Shown here one piece after another: positions 52,966 through 62,687 of a stretch of DNA of 64,000 nucleotides. The notes beneath the pieces were generated by a model. The model was not told the DNA's origin. It saw only the letters and a list, made by a program, of their open reading frames with translations, and did not search any database. The DNA is taken from contig NZ_VYXP01000006.1 of assembly GCF_008725655.1 (NCBI RefSeq), forward strand, positions 262,024 through 326,023. Reading direction: 5' to 3'. Both the position numbers and the translations under genes were made by a program. Source of the DNA: Marinihelvus fidelis (GTDB taxonomy: Bacteria > Pseudomonadota > Gammaproteobacteria > Xanthomonadales > SZUA-36). Each line of letters starts with the position of its first letter. Position 1 is the stretch's first letter.

Positions 52966-53742
52966 TCATCGCCTCACTGTATGTGGGCGTTCGTAGCCCA
53001 GTTCAACGACACGCGCCGCCGTGTCCTCCAGATCGACCAGTTGCCTGAACGGCCCGATAAAGACTTTGTAGTACCCGCTATCGCGGTCCACGTCGACCTT
53101 TTTCACCCGCCCCTTCTCCAGCGCCTTTTCCAGTGACCGGGCGGAATCCTTGCTCTTGAACGCGCCGGCCTGCAGGTAGGTATCGTCCGGCAGCTTGCGG
53201 TCGGCACGGCGGTCATCGAAGGTGATGGCGCGCACTTCGACCCGGGCGGTGCCCTGGTCGACGTAGCCCAGCCGTAGCGCGGCACCGTAGGACAGGTCGA
53301 TAATCCGGTCCGAATGAAACGGCCCGCGGTCATTGATCTTGACGATTACCTTCTTGCCGTTGTCCAGGTTGGTGACCTCGGCGTAGGTCGGCAGCGGCAG
53401 GCTACGGTGGGCGGCCGTGGCCTTGTACAGGTCATACGGCTCGCCGCTCGAAGTCGGCCGGCCATGGAACTTGGTGCCGTACCAGGACGCCACGCCACGC
53501 TCACGATAACCCGAAGCGCTGGGCATGACCGTGTAGGTCCTGCCCCAGACCTCGTAGGTGGGCCCGTTGCCGTACCGCGCCCTGGGCTCTGGCTCCGGCA
53601 CCGCGTCTTTGACATCGGAGGCGTGGATACGTTTGCCCGGCGCGCCGTCGCGGTCCGGCCTGGAAGGCGCCTTGTCGCGGCTGGCACAGGCCGCCACGAG
53701 GGCGACCAGCAGGGTGATGGTGAGTACCCGCCAGGCGTGCAT
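52966..53742 (-). CDS. rlpA: Septal ring lipoprotein / lytic transglycosylase RlpA
   Basis: The 258-residue protein begins with a lipobox (VAAC, Cys 19). It has a double-psi beta-barrel (G-V-A-S-W-Y-G-T-K-F-H-G-R-P-T-S-S-G-E-P-Y-D, with catalytic-type Asp in INDRGPFHSDRIIDLS) and a C-terminal SPOR domain (YLQAGAFKSKDSARSLE). RlpA cuts denuded glycan at septa in Pseudomonas. ATG 53742 overlaps the mltB stop; a GTG one codon earlier is also possible. Confidence 0.93.
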   Translation of the reverse strand: MHAWRVLTITLLVALVAACASRDKAPSRPDRDGAPGKRIHASDVKDAVPEPEPRARYGNGPTYEVWGRTYTVMPSASGYRERGVASWYGTKFHGRPTSSGEPYDLYKATAAHRSLPLPTYAEVTNLDNGKKVIVKINDRGPFHSDRIIDLSYGAALRLGYVDQGTARVEVRAITFDDRRADRKLPDDTYLQAGAFKSKDSARSLEKALEKGRVKKVDVDRDSGYYKVFIGPFRQLVDLEDTAARVVELGYERPHTVRR

Positions 53743-54722
53743 CACGGCGCCATGCCTTCACGCAGCGCTTCGCTGAGCTGGTAGACGGCCATCGCGTACA
53801 TCTTGCTGCGGTTGTAGCGGGTGATGACGTAGAAATTGTGGAACACCATCCAGTATTCATCCCGGTCCTGCTGCTCCAGGCTGACCAGCGCCGCCTCGCG
53901 CTCCGGGTCCAGGTCGGTGGCGCTGCGGTAGCCCTTCTCGTGCAGGTCCAGCACCGTCAGCTCCGGCTTGTAGCCGGCCTTGAGCAGGCTGAAGTCGGCG
54001 CCCTCGCCGGCTTTCGCTCGGCGCGCCACGGGGCCGCCGGCCTCCCAGCCGTGCTCGGCCAGGTAGTTGGCGACACTGGCGATGGCATCCGGGCGCGAGC
54101 GCCACAGGTCACGGCGACCATCGTCGTCAAAATCAACGGCGTAGGCGCGGTAGCTGGAGGGCATGAACTGCCCCATGCCCATGGCGCCGGCGTAGGAACC
54201 GGTGACCTCTTCCAGCGGCAGCTCTTCCTCGCTGCCCAGCAGCAGGTAGTTCATCAGCTCGGAGGAAAAGAATTCGGAGCGGTCACGGGTGCGGTCGCTG
54301 GGGTAATGAAATGACAGCGTCGCCAGCGAGTCCAGTACGCGGTAATTACCGGTGATGCGCCCATAGAACGTTTCCACACCGATAATCGAAACGATGAACT
54401 GCGGGTCCACGCCGAACTGCTCCGACACCTGGTTGATCAGCGCCTCGTTCTCGCGCCAGAACGCCACGCCCTCGGCGATGCGCTGGTCGGTGATGAAAAT
54501 CGGCCGGTAGTCGTACCACGGCTTGCCTTCCGCCGGCCGGGCGATGGCGTCGGCGATCGATTGCTTGAACTCGGCGCCACCCAGCAGGGCGCGCACGGAG
54601 GCCGCATCCAGCCCATGCTCGGCGACGGCCTTTTCGATAAAGGCGTCTTCGCCCGGATGGGTCTCCGCGACCGCCATGGGGGCCAGGGAAACCAGCAGGA
54701 ATAGCAAGGGTGTTCGTGTCAT
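53742..54722 (-). CDS. mltB: Lytic murein transglycosylase B
   Basis: The 326-residue enzyme cleaves the MurNAc-GlcNAc bond to give 1,6-anhydro ends. The catalytic E117 lies in S-I-I-G-V-E-T-F-Y-G-R. The family stretches Y-A-G-A-M-G-M-G-Q-F-M-P-S-S-Y and D-F-D-D-D-G-R-R-D-L-W (EF-hand-like calcium site) are present. A signal peptide (LLFLLVSLAPMAVA) lacks a lipobox, so unlike E. coli MltB it should be soluble. ATG 54722 overlaps the rodA stop (ATGA); a longer frame into rodA is rejected. Its product would feed anmK-type recycling. Confidence 0.93.
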   Translation of the reverse strand: MTRTPLLFLLVSLAPMAVAETHPGEDAFIEKAVAEHGLDAASVRALLGGAEFKQSIADAIARPAEGKPWYDYRPIFITDQRIAEGVAFWRENEALINQVSEQFGVDPQFIVSIIGVETFYGRITGNYRVLDSLATLSFHYPSDRTRDRSEFFSSELMNYLLLGSEEELPLEEVTGSYAGAMGMGQFMPSSYRAYAVDFDDDGRRDLWRSRPDAIASVANYLAEHGWEAGGPVARRAKAGEGADFSLLKAGYKPELTVLDLHEKGYRSATDLDPEREAALVSLEQQDRDEYWMVFHNFYVITRYNRSKMYAMAVYQLSEALREGMAP

Positions 54723-55810
54723 CGGGTAAATTTCCTGTGCCCGTAAACGGACATCATGATGCCAAAGCCGGCCAGCAAGGTCACCGCCGACGTGCCACCG
54801 TAACTGATCAGCGGCAACGGCACACCCACGACGGGCAGAACGCCGGAAACCATGCCCCCATTGACCAGCACATAGACAAAAAGTGTCATGGCCAGGCTGC
54901 CGGCGACCAGCCGCGACCACGTGTCACGGCCCACGCTGGCGATATACAGGCCACGCCCGGCAATGTACAGGTACAGCGCCATCAGCGCGATGACACCGAC
55001 CAGGCCAAACTCCTCGGCCAGTACCGCGAGGATGAAATCCGTGTGTCGCTCAGGGATGAACTCCAGTCGCGACTGCGTACCGTTCAGCCAGCCCTTGCCC
55101 GCCAGGCCGCCGGAACCCACGGCGATTTTCGACTGGATGATATTCCAGCCCTGCCCCAAAGGGTCGGACTCCGGGTTGAGGAAGGTCCTGACCCGGTTGC
55201 GCTGGTACTCGTGCATGACCAGCCACAGCGCCGGCAATGCGGCCAGGGCGGTGGCGCCCAGGCCAAGGATCACGCGCCATCGCAGGCCGGCCAGGAACAG
55301 CGTGAAACAACCGCTAACGCCCACCAGCAACGCGGTACCCAGGTCTGGCTGACGCGCGATCAGCAGCGCGGGAACGACCAGGATCGCGCCGGCGATCGCG
55401 CCATCCTTAAACCCGGGCGGCAGCACCCGGGGGTGCAGGTACCAGGCCACCATCATTGGCACGGCCAGCTTCATGATTTCCGAGGGCTGGAACCGGACCA
55501 CGCCAAAGTCCAGCCATCGCTGAGCGCCCTGGCCCACACCCAGCCAGGCAGTCGCGGCCACCATGACCAACCCAAGCGCGTACAGCCACGGCGTCCATCG
55601 CCGCAGTACATGCGGCGGCACCTGGCTGATTGCCAACAGGATGGCGATACCGACACCCAGCCGCAGCGCCTGCCGGTACACCAGCCCCAGGTCTTCACCG
55701 GATGCGCTGTAGAGCACGAACAGGCCACCGCCCATGACCGTCAGCAGGGCCAGCAGCAAGGGCAGGTCCAGCCGCGGCAGGCCGAACAGGCCGGGTAAAG
55801 ACCACCTCAT
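54719..55810 (-). CDS. rodA: Rod-shape glycosyltransferase RodA
   Basis: The 363-residue SEDS protein has ten helices and polymerises lipid II during elongation together with PBP2. Family blocks are W-L-G-V-G-Q-G-A-Q-R-W-L-D-F-G, F-Q-P-S-E-I-M-K-L-A-V-P-M-M-V, A-R-Q-P-D-L-G-T-A-L-L (with the catalytic Asp of WxxD/QPDLGT type) and L-P-L-I-S-Y-G-G-T-S. It overlaps mrdA upstream and mltB downstream by four bases each. Confidence 0.95.
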   Translation of the reverse strand: MRWSLPGLFGLPRLDLPLLLALLTVMGGGLFVLYSASGEDLGLVYRQALRLGVGIAILLAISQVPPHVLRRWTPWLYALGLVMVAATAWLGVGQGAQRWLDFGVVRFQPSEIMKLAVPMMVAWYLHPRVLPPGFKDGAIAGAILVVPALLIARQPDLGTALLVGVSGCFTLFLAGLRWRVILGLGATALAALPALWLVMHEYQRNRVRTFLNPESDPLGQGWNIIQSKIAVGSGGLAGKGWLNGTQSRLEFIPERHTDFILAVLAEEFGLVGVIALMALYLYIAGRGLYIASVGRDTWSRLVAGSLAMTLFVYVLVNGGMVSGVLPVVGVPLPLISYGGTSAVTLLAGFGIMMSVYGHRKFTR

Positions 55811-57669
55811 GGCAGTGCTTCCTGTGACAGCCAGGCGTCGATGACCGTGCGCGCCATGGGTGCCGCCACCAGCGAACCGGCGCCACCATGCTCGGCGACC
55901 ACGGCCACGGCGATGCGCGGCGAATCGTAGGGTGCAAAGGCGACGAACAGCGCGTGGTGCCGCAACGCGGCGGCCACGGTCTCATTGTCATACTCCTGGC
56001 CGCGCGCCAGAGTGAAGACCTGCGCGGTGCCGGTCTTGCCGGCGATTTCCCAGGGTGCGTCGACACCGATCTCCCGCGCCGTGCCACGCGTACCGTTCAC
56101 CACCCGGCGCATGCCTTCCCGGACCCACTCCCAGTTGCCCTCGTTGACCACTGGAATCTCGTAGGCCAGCGGCGCACGGATCTCTTCCACCTCATCATCG
56201 TCGGCATGCTTGGCCGCAAACACCACCCGGGGTTCCCAGCGCTGGCCACCATTGACCAGCGCCGCCACGGCATTCGACAGTTGCAACGGCGAGGTCACAT
56301 TGAAGCCCTGGCCGATGCCGGCAATGACCGTCTCACCGGGGTACCAGGGTTCGTTGTAACGGCCGCGCTTCCAGTCCCTTGACGGCAGCACGCCGCTGGT
56401 CTCGCCCGGCAGGTCGATCCCGGTCGCCTGGCCGAAACCGAACTGCGCCAGGTAGTCGTGCATGGCATCGATACCCATGGTCACGGCCATGTCGTAGAAA
56501 TAGGTATTCACCGACTCTTCCAGCGCACCGCGGATATCCACCCAGCCATGACCGCCGCGTTTCCAGTCACGGTACGGACGGTCGTAGTTGGGCAGGCGAT
56601 AGGCGCCGCTGGAAAAAACGCGGTGCTCGCGCCCATAGACACCCAGCTCCAGCCCGGCCAGGCCAACGAATGGCTTCAGCGTTGAGCCGGGCTCATACCC
56701 ACCCGACAGCGCGCGGTTGAACAAGGGTTTACCGGGCTGCGCGAGAATCGCCTCGTAGCTGGCCTGGCGAATGCCGTCGACGAACAGGTTGGGATCGAAC
56801 GCCGGCTTGCTGACCATCGCGATCACCGCGCCGTCGCGCGGGTCGATGGCCACCACGGCACCCGGCTGGTCACCCAGCGCCTCCCATGCGGCGCGCTGGA
56901 CCTCGATATCGATGGACAGCACCAGGTCGCTGCCCGGCACCGGCGCCTCGCGCTCGAGCACGTCCAGCACGCGGCCAACGGCGTTGGTTTCGACCTTTTC
57001 CATGCCTGAGTGACCATGCAGCACGCCTTCCCACGAGCGCTCGACACCAAGCTTGCCGATGTGGGTGGTGCCGCGATACTCATCCACATCGACATTGGCC
57101 AGGTCGCGCTCATCGACACGACCGACGTAGCCCAGCACGTGGGTCAGCAGCTCCCCGTAGGGATAGTGCCGGGACAGGTAGGGCACGGCCTCGACGCCCT
57201 CGAACCGGTGCCGATTGACCGCGAAGCGGGCCATTTCCGCCTCGTCGAGCGCAAACCGCAGCGGCACGCTCTCGAACTCGCGGTAACGGCCGCGGGCACG
57301 ATGAAAGCGGGCACGGTCTTCCTCGTCGATTTCCACCAGCTCGGCCAATGCGTCCAGCGTGGCTTCCAGGTCGCCCACCTTTTCCGGGATCAACTGCAGG
57401 CGGAACGCCGGGCGGTTCTCGGCCACGGGGCGGCCGCGGCGGTCGTAGATCAGTCCACGGGTGGGCGCCACCGTCCGCACCTGTACGCGGTTGGACTCGG
57501 AGCGCGTGGTGAAATCCTGGTGATGAATGACCTGCAGCCACAGGTAGCGCGACAGCAACGCCGTGGTGAGCACCAGGATGCCGATAAAACCGACGATGGC
57601 GCGGCCACGGAACACCGAGGCCTCGGCGGCATCATCCTTCAGCGGCCGGTTGAGTGGCGTGGCGTTCAC
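55807..57669 (-). CDS. mrdA: Penicillin-binding protein 2
   Basis: The 620-residue class B transpeptidase cross-links wall during elongation with RodA. It has an N-terminal membrane helix (A-I-V-G-F-I-G-I-L-V-L-T-T-A-L-L), the pedestal domain, and transpeptidase motifs: S-T-L-K with the nucleophile near Ser 329, S-V-N in EESVNTYFYD and K-T-G in AGKTGTAQV. GTG 57669 overlaps the mreD stop as GTGA and gives a normal N-terminus; ATG 57726 lies inside mreD and is rejected. Confidence 0.95.
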   Translation of the reverse strand: MNATPLNRPLKDDAAEASVFRGRAIVGFIGILVLTTALLSRYLWLQVIHHQDFTTRSESNRVQVRTVAPTRGLIYDRRGRPVAENRPAFRLQLIPEKVGDLEATLDALAELVEIDEEDRARFHRARGRYREFESVPLRFALDEAEMARFAVNRHRFEGVEAVPYLSRHYPYGELLTHVLGYVGRVDERDLANVDVDEYRGTTHIGKLGVERSWEGVLHGHSGMEKVETNAVGRVLDVLEREAPVPGSDLVLSIDIEVQRAAWEALGDQPGAVVAIDPRDGAVIAMVSKPAFDPNLFVDGIRQASYEAILAQPGKPLFNRALSGGYEPGSTLKPFVGLAGLELGVYGREHRVFSSGAYRLPNYDRPYRDWKRGGHGWVDIRGALEESVNTYFYDMAVTMGIDAMHDYLAQFGFGQATGIDLPGETSGVLPSRDWKRGRYNEPWYPGETVIAGIGQGFNVTSPLQLSNAVAALVNGGQRWEPRVVFAAKHADDDEVEEIRAPLAYEIPVVNEGNWEWVREGMRRVVNGTRGTAREIGVDAPWEIAGKTGTAQVFTLARGQEYDNETVAAALRHHALFVAFAPYDSPRIAVAVVAEHGGAGSLVAAPMARTVIDAWLSQEALP

Positions 57670-58160
57670 GGGTGCCGGGACTGGCGACGCCGCAGTCTCA
57701 TGAAATCCATCACCAGGAACAACCACGGCCAGATGGCCATGCCCACCAACGGCGCGAGCCAGTAGTGCCAGGTCGGCACGGGCTCACCCAGCAGCGCGGT
57801 GATCCACAGCAGGATGATGCGGTCATTGACCAGCAGCGCCAGCACCGCCAGCGCCTGCTGCCAGGGCGGAAAGAAGCGCATCCGCGCGCGGAAATGGCGG
57901 ACCAGGTAAACAATGACAACCAGGCTGAGCGCGTGCATGCCCATCAGGCTGGCGCTTAGCAAGTCCAGCAGCAGGCCGATGGCGAAGGCCGCGCCCAGGC
58001 TTACGGGCCGTGGTACCTCCAGGCTCCAGTAGATCAACACCAGCGCCACCCAGTAGGGGCGCAACGGTTCCACCGCCGGCGCCAACGGCAGCAGCGTCAG
58101 CACCATGGCGATCGCCAGGGCCAGGGCCAGCAGGCGGGCGCTGTCCTGTCCGCGGATCAC
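57666..58160 (-). CDS. mreD: Rod shape-determining protein MreD
   Basis: The 164-residue membrane protein has about five helices and the MreD pattern P-Y-W-V-A-L-V-L-I-Y-W, F-A-I-G-L-L-L-D-L-L-S-A-S-L-M-G-M-H-A-L and W-H-Y-W-L-A-P-L-V-G. It joins MreC and the RodA-PBP2 complex. GTG 58160 overlaps the mreC stop (GTGA), as does the next junction. Confidence 0.93.
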   Translation of the reverse strand: MIRGQDSARLLALALAIAMVLTLLPLAPAVEPLRPYWVALVLIYWSLEVPRPVSLGAAFAIGLLLDLLSASLMGMHALSLVVIVYLVRHFRARMRFFPPWQQALAVLALLVNDRIILLWITALLGEPVPTWHYWLAPLVGMAIWPWLFLVMDFMRLRRRQSRHP

Positions 58161-59017
58161 TGGACATCCTCAGTGGCTTCGGGCGCGATCACCAGCAGCA
58201 CTTCGCGACCACGATCCAGCGCCGCGGTTGGGCGCGCCTCGACCATCGCGAATGCACCATCGGTGTCGCGGTCGATCGCGGAAATCACGGCGACCGGGAA
58301 TCCGGCGGGAAAGCGGTCGCCCAGGCCGGAGGTCACCAGCATGTCGTCGGGCCGGACATCGGCCTGTATGGGCAGGTTGGGCAGGCGCAGCCGCGCCGGG
58401 TCGCCCGTGCCGTAGGCCACGGTGCGCTGGCCGGTGCGAAGGATCTGCACAGGGAGCGCGTGCTCGGGATCGGAGATCAGCCGCACCCGGGACTGGCCCC
58501 ACTGGATGGATTCGACCTGCCCCATCACGCCCAGGCCATCGATCACGGCCTGGCCGACAGAAACGCCATCGACCTGGCCCCGGTCGATCACCACCTGGTG
58601 GGCATAGGGATCCAGGCTCACGGATATCAGTTCGGCGAAACGAAAATCGAGTTGCCGCCCCTCGGTGGCCCGCAGCAGGTCGCGCAGGCGCTGGTTTTCC
58701 TCGACCAGGGCAGCCATCTGCAGCATCTGAGCCGACTGGCCGAGCACCTGGCTTTCCAGTCGCTCGTTTTCCGCGGCCAGTCGCGACCATGAACGGGAGT
58801 AGCCGGCAACACCGCGCAGCGCGCGCGCCGGCAGCTCAGCAAGCAGGTAGACGGGCTCGACCGCGTAGTCCAGCGCCGCCCTGATCCGGGGGATAAAGCG
58901 GCCACTCTGGTCCATCGCCATCAACAACACGGACAGCAACAGGTAGAGCATCAGGCGGGGAGTGCTGAGCCGCCCCTGGCCGGTACCGCGGTTGACGTCG
59001 GGGTTATCGATTCGCAC
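58157..59017 (-). CDS. mreC: Rod shape-determining protein MreC
   Basis: The 286-residue protein has a short cytoplasmic start, one membrane helix (about 24-42), a coiled coil (about 75-115, LAAENERLESQVLGQSAQMLQMAALVEENQRL) and a periplasmic double beta-barrel domain with I-D-R-G-Q-V-D-G-V-S-V-G-Q-A-V and T-S-G-L-G-D-R-F-P-A-G-F-P-V. MreC activates PBP2-RodA. The GTG start at 59017 is 19 bases after mreB. Confidence 0.94.
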   Translation of the reverse strand: MRIDNPDVNRGTGQGRLSTPRLMLYLLLSVLLMAMDQSGRFIPRIRAALDYAVEPVYLLAELPARALRGVAGYSRSWSRLAAENERLESQVLGQSAQMLQMAALVEENQRLRDLLRATEGRQLDFRFAELISVSLDPYAHQVVIDRGQVDGVSVGQAVIDGLGVMGQVESIQWGQSRVRLISDPEHALPVQILRTGQRTVAYGTGDPARLRLPNLPIQADVRPDDMLVTSGLGDRFPAGFPVAVISAIDRDTDGAFAMVEARPTAALDRGREVLLVIAPEATEDVQ

Positions 59018-59036
59018 CGGGGCGGTTCAGGCGGGA

Positions 59037-60134
<1,098 letters not shown>

Positions 60135-60265
60135 TCAGCACGGCCCTTTTCCGGCAAGCTGGCGCCCTGCCGCAAACCCTTTGTTCATGCGGTTTTTAGA
60201 CGCGCCGAACGGCACTGTCGTATTCCGCTACAATTCGCCACTCGGCCCATTTTTAGAGAGAATTC

Positions 60266-61204
60266 ATGTCAGCGCTGATCTGCGGCTCGCTCGCCTACGA
60301 CACCATCATGGTCTTCCCGGAAAAATTCCGCGACCACATCCTCCCCGAACAGATGCACATCCTTAACGTCAGCTTCCTGGTTCCACAGCTGCGGCGGGAG
60401 TTCGGCGGCGTGGCGGGCAACATCGCCTACAACCTGAAACTGTTGGGCGGCAAACCCTACCCCATGGGTACGGTGGGCGATGATTTCGGGCCGTACATGG
60501 GCCGGCTCGACAAGCTGGGCATCTCGACGCGCTACATCCGCCACATGGAAGGTGAGTTCACACCGCAGGCGTTTATCACCACCGACCTGGAAGACAACCA
60601 GATCACCGCCTTCCACCCCGGCGCCATGGCCCACAGCCACCTGAACAAGGTCGCCGACAGCGATGGCATCCGCATTGGCATCGTCGGGCCGGACAGCAAG
60701 CAGGCCATGCTGCAGCACAGTCGCGATTTCCCGGCCGCCGGCATTCCGCACATCTTCGACCCGGGCCAGGCCATGCCGCAGTTCAATGGCGTAGAACTGC
60801 GCGAGTTTGTCGCCAATGCCGACTGGATCATCACCAATGATTACGAGTTCAAGCTGCTGTCGAACCGCACCGGCCTGTCTGAAAGCGAGATCGCCGGCCA
60901 GGTGAAGGCCCTGGTGGTCACCCGCGGCGGCGAGGGTTCAGTGCTGCATGAAGGCGGCAACACCCTGGTCATCGAGCCCGCACCGGCCAGCGAGATCAAG
61001 GACCCGACGGGCTGCGGCGACGCCTACCGCGCCGGCTTCATCCACGGCATCCTCGAAGGCAAGGACCTGGCCACCGCCTGCCGCCTGGGCTCGGTCATGG
61101 GCGCGATCAAGATCGAACACCTGGCGCCGCAGCACCACGAGCCGACGAAAGATGAAATCGCCGAACGCTTCCAGGCCGCCTACGGCTACCGATTCGACGC
61201 CTGA
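60266..61204 (+). CDS. PfkB-family carbohydrate / nucleoside kinase
   Basis: The 312-residue ribokinase-fold protein has the N-terminal G-G-V-A-G-N-I-A-Y-N-L-K-L-L-G substrate motif and the C-terminal PfkB signature D-P-T-G-C-G-D-A-Y-R-A-G-F, with the catalytic base Asp in G-C-G-D. The opening I-C-G-S-L-A-Y-D-T-I-M-V-F resembles bacterial adenosine-kinase-like members, so adenosine or a sugar may be the substrate. An AGAGAGA ribosome site and a TACAAT hexamer 31 bases upstream support a single-gene unit divergent from mreB. Confidence 0.85.
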   Translation: MSALICGSLAYDTIMVFPEKFRDHILPEQMHILNVSFLVPQLRREFGGVAGNIAYNLKLLGGKPYPMGTVGDDFGPYMGRLDKLGISTRYIRHMEGEFTPQAFITTDLEDNQITAFHPGAMAHSHLNKVADSDGIRIGIVGPDSKQAMLQHSRDFPAAGIPHIFDPGQAMPQFNGVELREFVANADWIITNDYEFKLLSNRTGLSESEIAGQVKALVVTRGGEGSVLHEGGNTLVIEPAPASEIKDPTGCGDAYRAGFIHGILEGKDLATACRLGSVMGAIKIEHLAPQHHEPTKDEIAERFQAAYGYRFDA

Positions 61205-61210
61205 AGCTTT

Positions 61211-61301
61211 GGGGTCAGAGTAAGGGGTCAGAGTCGTGACTCTGACCCCTTACTCTGACCCCTTACTCTGACCCCTTACTCTGACCCCTTACTCTGACCC
61301 C
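61211..61301. repeat. REP-like element: TCTGACCCC tandem and inverted repeats
   Basis: A 13-base unit (TTACTCTGACCCC) is repeated. Two inverted copies on the left and two direct copies on the right form perfect 25-base arms around a two-base loop (61211-61235 and 61238-61262), and three further direct copies follow to 61301. Such TCTGACCCC repeats are common near REP-associated (Y1) transposases in Gammaproteobacteria. No transposase gene is in the window. The last copies encode the C-terminal residues of the AbiEii-like gene. Confidence 0.85.
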
Positions 61302-61989
61302 ACATTTTCAGCTGTCGCAGGTGCTTCCACACAACGGCCTGCGGCAGATTGATCGCCATTGATTCCATACAGCGCTCAAGCCAGCCGTCACGGTTCTCCA
61401 ACCGGTCGATCGCCTTCCCAAGATCAACCTGGACGCTTTCTCCGTAGGCATCCGAGGACTTAGCCACTGCCTTTTCAAGCAGTGCCTTTCCCGGGTTCAT
61501 CATCGCCAGGTCGATCACGTCCCTGTTAAACGCGCCATCATCCAGCCAGCGATCCGAGTTCGCCAACAGTTTGCTGCTGGCCATGTCCAGGGGCGATAGC
61601 GTGGCGACCCCACAAATGAAATCTTCGGATCCCTGTGTTTCGAGCGCAATCCGCCCTTCCAGGACAATCTCGAACTTGATCGGCCTGCCAACAACTTCCA
61701 GCATGGTGCGGATACCGTACTGGTCGGCACGCGTGTCCCCGATATGCCCGAACGGATGCGTCTTGCTAACAAACAGGTTGGCCAGTCCAGGACTGGCCAG
61801 TTGACGCAGTTGCCGGTATCCCTGTTTCGATGACACGAGAAAATCGATATCCACGGACTCGCGAAACTCGCCATAACGCATGGCGATGGCGGTACCTCCG
61901 CCGAAGTAGCAACGACACCGGGCCAGAAGGTCACCGTCGAGAGCACTGAGCACCTGCGCGATTGCCTGGTGATGCTTTCGCGCAAACAT
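61276..61989 (-). CDS. AbiEii/AbiGii-type nucleotidyltransferase (putative toxin)
   Basis: The 237-residue protein has the nucleotidyltransferase core of the AbiEii family: F-G-G-G-T-A-I-A-M-R-Y-G-E-F-R-E-S-V-D-I-D-F-L-V (about 29-52), with the Asp pair in S-V-D-I-D-F. S-P-L-D-M-A-S-S-K-L-L-A-N follows. AbiEii-type enzymes act as toxins in type IV abortive-infection systems, usually by pyrimidine addition to tRNA. The last residues (M-W-G-Q-S-K-G-S-E) are translated from the REP-like repeat, so the native C-terminus was probably altered. It follows its helix-turn-helix partner by three bases. Confidence 0.75.
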   Translation of the reverse strand: MFARKHHQAIAQVLSALDGDLLARCRCYFGGGTAIAMRYGEFRESVDIDFLVSSKQGYRQLRQLASPGLANLFVSKTHPFGHIGDTRADQYGIRTMLEVVGRPIKFEIVLEGRIALETQGSEDFICGVATLSPLDMASSKLLANSDRWLDDGAFNRDVIDLAMMNPGKALLEKAVAKSSDAYGESVQVDLGKAIDRLENRDGWLERCMESMAINLPQAVVWKHLRQLKMWGQSKGSE

Positions 61990-61992
61990 GAC

Positions 61993-62475
61993 TCAATTCC
62001 CGGAGTGAGCCTGGCCGAACAGTTCGCGCAGACCATCAATCAGCTGAACTTCCTCCGCCGAAAGCTCACCCAGCTCCAGATGACGCTGGTTGCGCTCAAA
62101 GATGTCGAGCACTTCACGCGCAGTCAACTCGGCGGCACCATCGCGGACATGCCAGGCAAGCCGCCTGAGTGCGGGATAGTCTGCCAGGTTGATTCGGACA
62201 GGCACGACGGCGCCGCTTGCTTCCCGCGACTGCGATGTGTTGTCCGATAGGCCAAGATTCAACCCCAGCACTTTCGCGGCGCTGGCCCAGGCGCCCATAG
62301 TGACCGATGGCTCACCCTTTTCAATACGGTACCAGGTGATACGCGACATACCCGCCGCCTCAGCCGCCACCGTCGCGCTCAGATTCAGCGCTTTGCGCCG
62401 CACCCTGATGCGTTCGCCAAGTGCATGCAGCGCCTTTGCATTAGTCGCAGAGATTTTTGGACTCTTTGCAGGCAT
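61993..62475 (-). CDS. Helix-turn-helix protein paired with the AbiEii-like gene (putative antitoxin)
   Basis: The 160-residue protein has an XRE-type helix-turn-helix (L-G-E-R-I-R-V-R-R-K-A-L-N-L-S-A-T-V-A-A-E-A-A-G-M-S-R-I-T-W-Y-R-I-E-K-G) and a helical C-terminal domain (T-A-R-E-V-L-D-I-F-E-R-N-Q-R-H-L-E-L). It is not an AbiEi (winged-helix) antitoxin but occupies the same place. ATG 62475 is chosen over ATG 62487 because the latter lies inside the -10 region; with 62475 the message is nearly leaderless. Autoregulation is suggested by the inverted repeat at its promoter. Confidence 0.75.
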   Translation of the reverse strand: MPAKSPKISATNAKALHALGERIRVRRKALNLSATVAAEAAGMSRITWYRIEKGEPSVTMGAWASAAKVLGLNLGLSDNTSQSREASGAVVPVRINLADYPALRRLAWHVRDGAAELTAREVLDIFERNQRHLELGELSAEEVQLIDGLRELFGQAHSGN

Positions 62476-62477
62476 AG

Positions 62478-62525
62478 TGTTTCTCATTATGTTCTTTTAT
62501 CCGCATGTGTCAACAATGAGAAACA
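62478..62525 (-). promoter_or_regulatory. Promoter bracketed by an inverted repeat (HTH/abiEii operon)
   Basis: On the minus strand TTGACA (62513-62508), a 16-base spacer and CATAAT (62491-62486) form a strong promoter. TGTTTCTCATT (62478-62488) and AATGAGAAACA (62515-62525) are perfect 11-base inverted arms 26 bases apart. One arm abuts the -35 and the other overlaps the -10 and start site, so a dimer bound to both would shut the promoter. Confidence 0.75.
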
Positions 62526-62622
62526 TTTTTAAGCCTTTTTGGTCTCTATGCCTGCCAAGGCAGGCGCGTGATATCGAACAACGTCGCAAGCCCACCAACT
62601 CAGCGAGTGAAAGCGGAAAAGG

Positions 62623-62651
62623 TTGACTTTAAGAGGGCATTTGCGCAGAAT
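62623..62651 (+). promoter_or_regulatory. Promoter of the tRNA gene
   Basis: TTGACT (62623-62628), 17 bases, CAGAAT (62646-62651), followed by a GC-rich discriminator (TTCCCGGCCCC). This is the usual pattern of stringently controlled stable-RNA promoters. Confidence 0.6.
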
Positions 62652-62687
62652 TCCCGGCCCCGTGCTTCCCGGCTCGGGAAACCCTAT

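Noticed and set aside
61211-61301. Possible CRISPR array
   Set aside because: The units are 13 bases with no spacers and include inverted copies; there are no cas genes. It fits a REP-like element.
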